Source of the DNA: Slackia piriformis YIT 12062
GTDB taxonomy: Bacteria; Actinomycetota; Coriobacteriia; Coriobacteriales; Eggerthellaceae
Length of the DNA: 64,000 nt
Assembly: GCF_000296445.1 (NCBI RefSeq)
Contig: NZ_JH815198.1
Location: forward strand, 1,241,114-1,305,113
Direction: 5' to 3'
Position numbers and translations under genes: made by a program. Positions 1-6,904 of the stretch are shown piece after piece (the first letter of the stretch is position 1; each line of letters starts with the position of its first letter). The notes beneath the pieces were generated by a model, which saw only the letters and a list, made by a program, of their open reading frames with translations, was not told the DNA's origin and did not search any database.

Positions 1-711
1 AAGATAGCTCTGCATGTCGATATCGATAGACACCACGATATCCTGCCCGTCGACCGCCGGCTCGTCGACTTCGGTGCCTCCCGGAATAGGAATGCCTCCC
101 CCTCCTTGCTGAACGACAAGCTTCCCAGGGGTGCCCTTCAAGATATCGTCGTAATACAGCTCAAGGCCCGATACGCCCTCGTCATCAACGTTGACGAATC
201 CAAGCACTTGCCCCGCTACTTTCCCGTAGGGATAGACGCGTTTCGTATCCTCTATATAGTAGATGCCCACGATGCCTTCGCTCTTCAGAGCCTCCGCTGC
301 ATCCATATCAGCCTTACGCTTCAGATAGACGAACGTCGTGTCCTGCTTGAGCAGCTCGGCGTATTCGTCCGCATCCCCACCCAAGGCGCTCGCCACAGCC
401 TCGGCAGCGGAAGAGACGTCCTCTATCTCTTTCGGGTTGGCGTATATCGTCATGGCGTCGACGCTTGTCGCGAGCACATTGCCGTTGCGATCGTAAATCG
501 TGCCGCGATGGGGCGAGATGTTCACGCTGAGTGTGCGGGAGTCGGCCGCAGCCTGGCTGAACTCCGGACCTTTTATCACTTGAAGATACACAAGCCTTGC
601 GAGCAGGCATAACACTATGAAAATGAAAATAAACAGCAAGATTGAAAGACGGCTCGAATTCGAGCCGTCATGAGAGGTGTGAGGTGTTTGGCGAAAGCTA
701 CGCTCAGACAT
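1..711 (-). CDS. ftsI: FtsI-type penicillin-binding protein (division transpeptidase), 5' part
   Basis: Class B penicillin-binding protein that cross-links septal peptidoglycan. The reading frame is open from an ATG at 711 to the window edge, so only about 237 N-terminal residues are present. The start has an AAGGA ribosome-binding site and lies 4 bases after the ftsL stop. Visible parts are a short polar cytoplasmic tail, one membrane segment (about residues 24-42, LSILLFIFIFIVLCLLARL), then the family signature RGTIYDRNGNVLA at about residue 69, typical of the PBP dimerisation domain. The transpeptidase domain with its SxxK motif lies outside the window. Order after mraZ, rsmH and ftsL is the canonical dcw cluster, which supports FtsI rather than an elongation PBP. 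The family assignment is secure. Confidence 0.9.
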   Translation of the reverse strand, partial: MSERSFRQTPHTSHDGSNSSRLSILLFIFIFIVLCLLARLVYLQVIKGPEFSQAAADSRTLSVNISPHRGTIYDRNGNVLATSVDAMTIYANPKEIEDVSSAAEAVASALGGDADEYAELLKQDTTFVYLKRKADMDAAEALKSEGIVGIYYIEDTKRVYPYGKVAGQVLGFVNVDDEGVSGLELYYDDILKGTPGKLVVQQGGGGIPIPGGTEVDEPAVDGQDIVVSIDIDMQSYL

Positions 712-715
712 ACGT

Positions 716-1204
716 TTATCCTTGATTCTCCAAAGCGGCAATGCTGCCGGACAAAGACAGATTGCCCGCCTCGTCGGTGGCTACGACGTCCGCCCCGAGC
801 ACGACCGCGACCGTCTTCTCGGGAGGCGTGACTCCAAGGCTTGCCGCCTCCACGCGAATATGCGTCGAATTGGAAAGGCGGCTCTGCTGAACCTCGAGGT
901 CGCTTCCGTAGGAACGGGCGTTCTCGATTTGGGTGCTAAGCCTGTTCGCTTCGATGGACGTCGTGATGCTCGCCGCAGAAAGGCCTACCCGAACGCAGCA
1001 GACCATCGCGATAACCAGGGCGACGACGACGACCGCCTTTGCCGCTCCGATGATCGAAGACGGCAGCGTGGCAACGTCGGAAGACGCGCCCCGCCGTCCC
1101 GGAATCACCTCGAATTCAGTCTGCAAGCCGCGAGAAAGAGAGGGCGCGGAGCTACCGTAGAGATAGTCCTGCCTCGTGGACCGGTCGGTTCGTGCCTGCC
1201 GCAT
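716..1204 (-). CDS. ftsL: FtsL-like septum protein
   Basis: A 162-residue single-pass membrane protein between rsmH and ftsI, the fixed position of ftsL in the division cluster. FtsL pairs with FtsB/DivIC in the divisome and activates septal wall synthesis. The sequence has about 50 cytoplasmic residues, one membrane segment (AAKAVVVVALVIAMVCCV, about residues 54-71), a helical stretch with heptad-like spacing (IEANRLSTQIENARS) and the short motif LGVTPPEKTVAVV that commonly ends the FtsL coiled coil. FtsL sequences diverge quickly, so the call rests on length, topology and position. The ATG at 1204 is preceded by AAAGGGGG at good spacing. The stop lies 4 bases from the ftsI start, so the two are probably translationally coupled. 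Confidence 0.8.
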   Translation of the reverse strand: MRQARTDRSTRQDYLYGSSAPSLSRGLQTEFEVIPGRRGASSDVATLPSSIIGAAKAVVVVALVIAMVCCVRVGLSAASITTSIEANRLSTQIENARSYGSDLEVQQSRLSNSTHIRVEAASLGVTPPEKTVAVVLGADVVATDEAGNLSLSGSIAALENQG

Positions 1205-1249
1205 ACCGGCCCCCTTTCATCGTGTAAGCTGCGTTTGGTCGGCGGTGCT

Positions 1250-2218
1250 TTATCGTATTTTTTCCGCGACACGAAGTTTCGCGCTTCGCGCCCGCGGATT
1301 GTTTTCAATCTCTTCCGCGCTTGGAAGAATGGGCTTGCGCGTCCTCACCTTGAGAACGGGGTTCGCCCCGCATGCGCATACCGGCAATCCGGGGGGGCAG
1401 GTGCATGTTCGCGCATGCTTCGCGAAAACTTCCTTAACCACCCTGTCTTCGAGAGAATGGTAGCTGATCACGAGAATGCGGCCTCCAGGGTTAAGCCATC
1501 TAACCGCCGCTTCCAGCCCCTTTCTCAGAACCGAAAGCTCCGAGTTCACTTCGATGCGCAAGGCCTGAAACGTCCTCTTGGCCGGATGGCCTCCCGCGCG
1601 GCGTGCCGATGCGGGAATGGCGGCCTTGATGATTTCGACAAGCTGCGAACTCGTCTCGATCGGTGCGTGCTCGCGAGACTCGACGATAAACTGGGCGATG
1701 CGACTGGCCCATTTTTCGTCTGAGTAATCGCGGATGACCCGGGTGAGCTCTGATGCGTCTAAGGTGTTTATGAGCTCTGCTGCGGTTACGGTTTGTTTGC
1801 CCGGATCCATCCTCATGTCCAACGGGGAATCTTCCTTGAAGGAGAAGCCCCTCGACGGGAAATCAAGCTGGGGAGAAGAGACGCCTAGGTCGAAAAGGAA
1901 CGCATCGACCCCGGGGGTTTCGGCCTCGAGCAGCAATTCGTCGAGATTGCCGAAGTTGCCGCGTAGGAGCTCGATCTGAGGTGGTGTGTTTAATGCGAGA
2001 TTTCTCAGTCGGGCCCCTGCGGCGGCGAGCGCCATCTCGTCTTGGTCGATGCCGATAAGTACGCCATCCGAACCAAGCCGTTGTGCTACTTCGGAAGAAT
2101 GCCCTGCGCCGCCAAGCGTTGCATCCACGAACGTATAGTGCGTTTTGAGGTTCGATTGTTCGAGGCACTCGGAGAGCAGGACAGGGATGTGCCGATATTC
2201 TTTTGTCACTTCTTCCAC
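1250..2218 (-). CDS. rsmH: 16S rRNA (cytosine1402-N4)-methyltransferase
   Basis: RsmH (MraW) methylates N4 of C1402 in the ribosomal P site using S-adenosylmethionine. The 322-residue length fits the family. Characteristic parts are HIPVLLSECLE near the N-terminus, the SAM-binding DATLGGAGHS (about residues 33-42), FLFDLGVSSPQLD, and the C-terminal hallmark HPAKRTFQALRIEVN followed by ISYHSLEDRVVK. A Cys-rich insert (CTCPPGLPVCACG) near residues 270-282 is common in this family. The start is GTG at 2218 with AAGGAG seven bases upstream, overlapping the end of mraZ. It sits second in the division cluster, between mraZ and ftsL. Confidence 0.97.
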   Translation of the reverse strand: MEEVTKEYRHIPVLLSECLEQSNLKTHYTFVDATLGGAGHSSEVAQRLGSDGVLIGIDQDEMALAAAGARLRNLALNTPPQIELLRGNFGNLDELLLEAETPGVDAFLFDLGVSSPQLDFPSRGFSFKEDSPLDMRMDPGKQTVTAAELINTLDASELTRVIRDYSDEKWASRIAQFIVESREHAPIETSSQLVEIIKAAIPASARRAGGHPAKRTFQALRIEVNSELSVLRKGLEAAVRWLNPGGRILVISYHSLEDRVVKEVFAKHARTCTCPPGLPVCACGANPVLKVRTRKPILPSAEEIENNPRARSAKLRVAEKIR

Positions 2219-2229
2219 GTTAAGACTCC

Positions 2230-2664
2230 TTACGAGAACAGCAGTTCATCGAGATCGATGCTGCTCTGGAATTCATCCCAACGCACGGCATCCCAGATCT
2301 CAAAATGGTCGGTATTGCCCACAAGAACCGCGTCTTTTTCCAGAGACGCCATCTCGCGCTGTTTCGCGACAAGGGTTATACGACCCACGGCGTCGATCTT
2401 CGCAGGCATTGCGCTGGCATTGAGCTTGGTGCGCAGCATGACATGCATTCGATCGCCGGGATTGTAGCCGCCCTTCTTCTCGAACAAGGCGTCTTGCCAT
2501 GCCTCGAACGCTTCGACGGTGTACACGGACAGAAAGCCGGTTTTCACATTGGGAACGACCACCAACTGGGTGTCTTCGGTCAGGCCTTTGCGAAGAGCCG
2601 CAGGAAGAGACAAGCGCCCTTTTGCGTCGATCTTATGACGGTATTCGCCGAATAGACCCGACAC
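2230..2664 (-). CDS. mraZ: MraZ division-cluster transcriptional regulator
   Basis: MraZ is an AbrB-fold DNA-binding protein that autoregulates the division cluster. I choose the GTG at 2664 as start: AAGGAG lies six bases upstream, and translation gives 144 residues, the usual MraZ length, beginning (M)SGLFGEYRHKIDAKGRLSLP. An ATG two codons earlier sits directly against the ribosome-binding site and is less likely, and a much longer frame reaching 2787 has no support. Two swapped-hairpin repeats are visible, each with a KGR/VGR-type motif (DAKGRLSLP near residue 12 and DAVGRITLV near residue 87). It is the first gene of the cluster, followed at once by rsmH. TGGGA boxes in its own promoter indicate autoregulation. 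Confidence 0.95.
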   Translation of the reverse strand: MSGLFGEYRHKIDAKGRLSLPAALRKGLTEDTQLVVVPNVKTGFLSVYTVEAFEAWQDALFEKKGGYNPGDRMHVMLRTKLNASAMPAKIDAVGRITLVAKQREMASLEKDAVLVGNTDHFEIWDAVRWDEFQSSIDLDELLFS

Positions 2665-2708
2665 GCACATCTCCTTCTGAATTCTCCACCCCTGAACCGA
2701 TGAGCGAC

Positions 2709-2750
2709 ATTCTATCCCACTTTCTCCCACTCCGCAATAAAGCCCTCCCA
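2709..2750 (-). promoter_or_regulatory. mraZ promoter with MraZ boxes
   Basis: On the minus strand TTGCGG (2732-2737) and TAGAAT (2709-2714) are separated by 17 bases. Two TGGGA boxes (2725-2729 and 2715-2719), one helical turn apart, fill that spacer, and a third TGGGA (2746-2750) lies two turns further upstream. Direct TGGG repeats with a 10-base period are the known MraZ-binding pattern, so MraZ bound here would occlude RNA polymerase. The leader to the GTG start would be about 38 bases. Confidence 0.65.
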
Positions 2751-2834
2751 CAATGCGCCCTATTTCGGGCATTTTCAACACATGCACACCACCCTTGCAT
2801 GCATATGCTTTCCTCGAAATTACATATTGGGTAA

Positions 2835-2870
2835 CAAAAAGCCCGCAACACCATATATAGTGTTGCGGGC
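2835..2870 (-). terminator. Rho-independent terminator of the Xer gene
   Basis: A perfect 11-base inverted repeat (GCCCGCAACAC / GTGTTGCGGGC, 2841-2870) with an 8-base AT loop is followed on the minus strand by TTTTTG. It stands 52 bases after the recombinase stop codon. Confidence 0.85.
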
Positions 2871-2921
2871 CCCGTGGGACAAAGTGGAGGAACTATGGGC
2901 GCGCCGCCGATGCACCGCAAG

Positions 2922-3878
2922 TCACATCTTCGGGCGCCGTTTCGCTCTCGGATGGCAAGCGAGGTATTCTTCGCGCATATGAACGTGCGAAACGTGCGTG
3001 TATATCTGCGTCGTAGCGATGTCGGAATGACCGAGGATTTCTTGGATGGTGCGCAGATCGGCGCCGCCTTCGAGCATATGGGTCGCAAACGAGTGACGCA
3101 GCGTATGCGGATGAAGGCCCTTGATGCCTGCCGCCTGTCCCCATCGAGCGACGATCGCATGCACGCTTTGCCTCGATATCCTCGATCCGCGCGCGTTCAG
3201 AAACATCGCCGCATCGCCCGGAGAACGACGCGCCAAAACGGGGCGCGCTTCGTCGAGGTAGCGAGCAAGGATCTGCGCCGCCATGCCTCCCAAGGGGGCG
3301 ATTCGCTCTTTCGAACCCTTTCCTCTGACACGCACGAAGCCTTCGTCGAAAAACACATCGCCCCTATCCATACCGACGAGCTCGCTTACCCGCAAGCCGC
3401 AACCGTATAGGACCTCCAGGATGGCGCGGTCTCTCAGGCCTATTTCGTCCGCCCGCATATCCTGGTCGAGAACCCTGTTCACCGCATCTATCGAAAGCAC
3501 GTCGGGAAGACGCAGAGGAACCTTCGGCAGCGCGATTCCGATGCTTGGATCGGCCGGACTTAGGCCCTCTCGCACCATGAAGCGATGAAAGCCCTTCACG
3601 GCCGAAACGTGGCGCTCCCTGCTCGAAGGGGCGTATCCGCGCTCGAGCAGATCGCCCTCGAATGCGAGGATATCGTCGCACGACGCGCTGAGGCAATCGG
3701 CGCCACGGCGCGCAAGGAAAGACTCGTAATCGCGCAGGTCGCAGGCGTAAGAGCGAACCGTGAGCGGCGAAGCGCCCTTTTCCACCGAAAGAAAGGAGAG
3801 GTATTCCCCTATCGCGTCATAGGTGCGCCCGGATGCGACCTCTCCCTCCGAACGCCCCAGCGAGCTCTCCGTCGCCAT
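2922..3878 (-). CDS. xerD: XerC/XerD-family tyrosine recombinase
   Basis: Site-specific tyrosine recombinase, probably resolving chromosome dimers at dif. With the ATG at 3878 (GAAGG just upstream) the protein has 318 residues, close to the 300 usual for XerC/D. An upstream start at 3971 would add about 31 basic residues and is less likely. The N-terminal SAM-like core-binding domain ([19 protein letters not shown]) is followed by the catalytic domain with all expected residues: Arg in [10 protein letters not shown], Lys in RGKGSKERI, HxxR in [12 protein letters not shown], His in GHSDIATT and the nucleophile Tyr in QIYTHV. XerC and XerD cannot be told apart from the sequence alone. No integrase-associated cargo or att repeats are nearby, so a housekeeping role is preferred. 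Confidence 0.88.
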   Translation of the reverse strand: MATESSLGRSEGEVASGRTYDAIGEYLSFLSVEKGASPLTVRSYACDLRDYESFLARRGADCLSASCDDILAFEGDLLERGYAPSSRERHVSAVKGFHRFMVREGLSPADPSIGIALPKVPLRLPDVLSIDAVNRVLDQDMRADEIGLRDRAILEVLYGCGLRVSELVGMDRGDVFFDEGFVRVRGKGSKERIAPLGGMAAQILARYLDEARPVLARRSPGDAAMFLNARGSRISRQSVHAIVARWGQAAGIKGLHPHTLRHSFATHMLEGGADLRTIQEILGHSDIATTQIYTHVSHVHMREEYLACHPRAKRRPKM

Positions 3879-4026
3879 AGAACCTTCGCCTCGCTTTCTG
3901 CTGCTCGCGTCGCAACCATGCAATCCACGGTCCGTCTTCCTGCTCCTCCGTTTGCATCGGCGAAGCGTCATTGCCCAAATTAACCCGATCGAAACCCCCG
4001 CAATGCGGCGAAGGCCCGTAGTGGGC

Positions 4027-4032
4027 TATAAT
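4027..4032 (+). promoter_or_regulatory. Candidate -10 element for the DUF1846 gene
   Basis: A consensus TATAAT lies 84 bases upstream of the DUF1846 start. No convincing -35 hexamer is found at 16-18 bases spacing, so this is only a candidate. Confidence 0.35.
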
Positions 4033-4115
4033 TCCTCTGTTCGACTATATTTCATACGTCATGGTTTCAATCGGACGGCCAAGCCGCCCAGTTTTGAAAG
4101 GGGCCAGAACCACTC

Positions 4116-5597
4116 ATGCGCATCGGATTCGACAACGACAAGTACATCGCACTGCAGGCTGAGCACATCCGCAACCGTATAGACCAGTTCGGCGGCAAGC
4201 TCTACCTCGAGTTCGGCGGCAAGCTTTTCGACGACCACCACGCCGCACGCGTGCTGCCCGGGTTCGAGCCCGACTCCAAAATCCGCATGCTTCAAAGCCT
4301 CGTCGACGACGTCGAAATCATCATCACCATCAACGCGAACGACATCGAAAAGAACAAGGTCCGCGGCGACCTCGGCATCACGTATGACGAAGACTCCCTG
4401 CGCCTCATGGACATCTTCCGCAGCATGGGCTTTCTTGTAGGCGGCGTCGTCATCACGCACTACGCCAGCCAGCCTGCCGCCGACCTGTTCCGCCGCCGTC
4501 TGGAATCGCTCGGCATCACGTGCTATCTGCACTACCCCATCTCCGGATACCCCTACGACATCAACCACATCGTCAGCGACGAAGGGTACGGCAAAAACGA
4601 GTACATCAAGACGACGAAGCCGCTGGTTGTCGTCACCGCGCCCGGCCCTGGGTCGGGGAAGATGGCGACCTGCCTCTCCCAGCTATACCATGACCATAAG
4701 CGAGGCATAGACGCAGGTTATGCGAAATACGAGACTTTCCCCGTATGGAACCTGCCGCTCAACCATCCCGTCAATATCGCCTACGAAGCGGCAACAGTCG
4801 ATTTGGACGACTCCAACATCATCGACCCCTTCCATCTTGAGGCATACGGCGTTTCCACGGTCAACTACAACCGAGACGTCGAAATCTTCCCCGTTCTCAA
4901 GGCGATGATGGAGCGTATCGCTGGATCGAGCCCGTACCAGTCCCCCACCGATATGGGCGTCAACATGGCCGGTCTCGCCATCACCGACGACGAAGTCGTC
5001 CGCGAAGCCGCCAAGATGGAAATTGTGCGCCGCTATTTCCAAACCGCCGTCGAAGCAAAACGTACGGGAGTCGGCGAAAAGAGCATTGAAAAGCTCGAGA
5101 TGCTCATGAACCAGGCGGGGGTCACAAGCAGCTTCTCGCCGGCACGAAGCGCAGCCCTGCTCAAGGAGCAGACCACCGGCGCGCCCGCAGGCGCCATGGT
5201 ACTGCCTGACGGACGGGTGATAACGGGCAAAACGTCCGATTTGCTCGGCGCAGCCTCTTCTTTGCTCATGAACGCCCTCAAAGCGGTCGCAGGCGTAGAC
5301 GATGACCTGCTCATCATAAGCGACCAGGCCATTGAGCCGATTTGCCGCCTGAAGACCGACCGTCTGGCAAGCAAGAATCCCCGATTGCATTCCGACGAGA
5401 CCCTGATTGCGCTCTCCATCAGCTCTGCGACCGACGATATCGCGGCGAAAGTCATCGAGCATGTGGGCGATTTGCGCGGATGCGACGCGTTCTTCTCGGT
5501 CATTATCTCCTCGACCGATGAGCGTCTGTACCGCAAACTCGGCATCAACGTGTGCTGCGAGCCTAAGTTCGAGCAGCACAGCTACTATCACAAATAG
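4116..5597 (+). CDS. DUF1846 (UPF0371) family protein
   Basis: A soluble protein of 493 residues, the full length of the DUF1846 family. The N-terminus (MRIGFDNDKYIALQ), LEFGGKLFDDHHAARVLPGF, the glycine-rich VTAPGPGSGKMATCLSQLYHD near residue 180 and PTDMGVNMAG near residue 290 are all family landmarks. Members are widespread in anaerobic Firmicutes and Actinobacteria. Structures exist, but I know of no established reaction. The phosphate-loop-like GPGSGK suggests nucleotide or phosphate binding. It is a single-gene unit, read opposite to the Xer gene, with its own terminator directly downstream. A GAAAGGGG ribosome-binding site lies rather far (about 11-13 bases) from the ATG. Confidence 0.9.
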   Translation: MRIGFDNDKYIALQAEHIRNRIDQFGGKLYLEFGGKLFDDHHAARVLPGFEPDSKIRMLQSLVDDVEIIITINANDIEKNKVRGDLGITYDEDSLRLMDIFRSMGFLVGGVVITHYASQPAADLFRRRLESLGITCYLHYPISGYPYDINHIVSDEGYGKNEYIKTTKPLVVVTAPGPGSGKMATCLSQLYHDHKRGIDAGYAKYETFPVWNLPLNHPVNIAYEAATVDLDDSNIIDPFHLEAYGVSTVNYNRDVEIFPVLKAMMERIAGSSPYQSPTDMGVNMAGLAITDDEVVREAAKMEIVRRYFQTAVEAKRTGVGEKSIEKLEMLMNQAGVTSSFSPARSAALLKEQTTGAPAGAMVLPDGRVITGKTSDLLGAASSLLMNALKAVAGVDDDLLIISDQAIEPICRLKTDRLASKNPRLHSDETLIALSISSATDDIAAKVIEHVGDLRGCDAFFSVIISSTDERLYRKLGINVCCEPKFEQHSYYHK

Positions 5598-5621
5598 AAA
5601 AACGCCCCGCCGAAAAACAGC

Positions 5622-5662
5622 AAAAGGCCCGTACGCGGTTCACAGACTGCGTACGGGCCTTT
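5622..5662 (+). terminator. Rho-independent terminator after the DUF1846 gene
   Basis: AAAGGCCCGTACGC and GCGTACGGGCCTTT form a 14-base stem with a 12-base loop, 25 bases after the stop codon. The A and T ends let it work in both directions, which suits its place between genes that converge on it. Confidence 0.85.
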
Positions 5663-5962
5663 GTCGTGCACGCTTTAACGAAAGCTCATTTCAAGTTGCG
5701 CACGGTTTGCATCATGGGGAAAAGAGCGGTGTCCTTACATCCTCCCAAGATGATCAGCGCTTAGATACATCCGCATAGTTTCATTAAGAGAAAAGAGCTC
5801 CTGCACCCCCTCCCTTATAGAGAAAGGTGCGCAGACCACCCGAAACTTGAGTTTTTCTCCCACGAAATCATGCAAGGTCCGCCCCGCTTTCGAAACGCAT
5901 CGACAGCGCCGGCCCGAAGGTCGACGCGTGGCAAACGAGAAAGCCGGCAGACCTCGGCGATG
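5663..5962. other. Intergenic stretch with no recognised feature
   Basis: Between the terminator and the nadK stop codon. Open frames here lack ribosome-binding sites and recognisable domains. I see no RNA gene or repeat. Confidence 0.5.
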
Positions 5963-6823
5963 CTAGGAGCGCTGATCGGCAAAGAACGTATGCGCCACAG
6001 CGCTGTAGAAGCCCTCGTTTTTGTAACGCAGAAGAATCGTGGGGTTATTGGACTTGCGAACCAGGATGCGATCGATGGGCTCTTCGAGCGTGATGAACTC
6101 GCCATCGACGAAATAGCTCGCCTCGCGGCTTTCCGGATTGCGGGACAAATCGATTTCCACGATATCGCTCGGGTCGGTCACGATAGAGCGGGACAGCAAC
6201 GTATGGGGAGCCAACGGAACCACGACAAGACCTTTGAAATCGGGGGCTACCAGCGGGCCTCCAGCGGAAAGAGCATAGGCCGTCGACCCCGTTGCCGAAG
6301 CAACGACGAGTCCATCCCCTCGCATATCCACCAGATGATTGCCCGAGATATCCACGCCGAAATCGATAATACGGCCCAGGGTTCCGCGCGTGACGGAGAA
6401 TTCGTTCAAAGCGAAGCGGCTCGCGACCACTTCTCCGTGGGCAATAAGATCGATATGCAGGCTTGCTCGCTCTTCCCTGACGACATCGCCCGCCAACGCC
6501 GCGGCAACAATGGCAACAACGCCGTCTTCGGAGGAATTGACCAAAAAACCCAGGTGTCCGAAGTTAATACCGAGAATAGGCACCCGCGTCTTGCCGACGA
6601 GGCGCGCCGTACGAAGCATGGTTCCATCCCCACCGAGAGAGACCACCATATCGAACGATGAAACATCTACATGCGAGCATGTGTCTTTCACCGACTCGAT
6701 AGACAGCGGGATAGAGTCAAGTTCCTGATGAGCAACTCCCTGCGAATCGAGGTAAGCCGCCAAAAGCATGGATGCATCAAGAGCGGCCGCATTGGAGTTA
6801 TTGCGAATAATCAGGATGTTCAT
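5963..6823 (-). CDS. nadK: NAD kinase
   Basis: Phosphorylates NAD to NADP with ATP or polyphosphate. The start at 6823 gives 286 residues, the normal length, beginning MNILIIRNNSNAAAL. An upstream in-frame start would add 32 unrelated residues. The nucleotide-binding GGDGTMLRTAR with its catalytic Asp lies at about residue 67, then GINFGHLGFL, the conserved NEFSVTRG, and ATGSTAYALSAGGPLV near residue 184. All diagnostic NAD-kinase motifs are intact. It is a single gene read divergently from murJ. In many actinobacteria nadK follows tlyA. Here tlyA is about 54 kb away, so that linkage is lost. Confidence 0.95.
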   Translation of the reverse strand: MNILIIRNNSNAAALDASMLLAAYLDSQGVAHQELDSIPLSIESVKDTCSHVDVSSFDMVVSLGGDGTMLRTARLVGKTRVPILGINFGHLGFLVNSSEDGVVAIVAAALAGDVVREERASLHIDLIAHGEVVASRFALNEFSVTRGTLGRIIDFGVDISGNHLVDMRGDGLVVASATGSTAYALSAGGPLVAPDFKGLVVVPLAPHTLLSRSIVTDPSDIVEIDLSRNPESREASYFVDGEFITLEEPIDRILVRKSNNPTILLRYKNEGFYSAVAHTFFADQRS

Positions 6824-6878
6824 AGTGCCTCGTTTCAAACGCTGGACGCGAAAAGGTATGATTGATGTCAACTTTTGC

Positions 6879-6884
6879 ATTATA
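6879..6884 (-). promoter_or_regulatory. Candidate -10 element of nadK
   Basis: A perfect TATAAT on the minus strand, 56 bases upstream of the nadK ATG. The region at -35 is weak (TTCATA-like at 18 bases), so the promoter would rely on the -10 element. Confidence 0.4.
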
Positions 6885-6904
6885 CCCAAAGTCGAAAGCG
6901 TAGT

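Noticed and set aside
722-1723. A plus-strand frame over ftsL and rsmH
   Set aside because: Translation is low-complexity and Arg-rich. The minus-strand division genes explain the sequence.
3182-3878. Xer recombinase as an integrase of a genomic island
   Set aside because: No att repeats, tRNA target or cargo genes adjoin it; length and motifs fit a chromosomal XerC/D.
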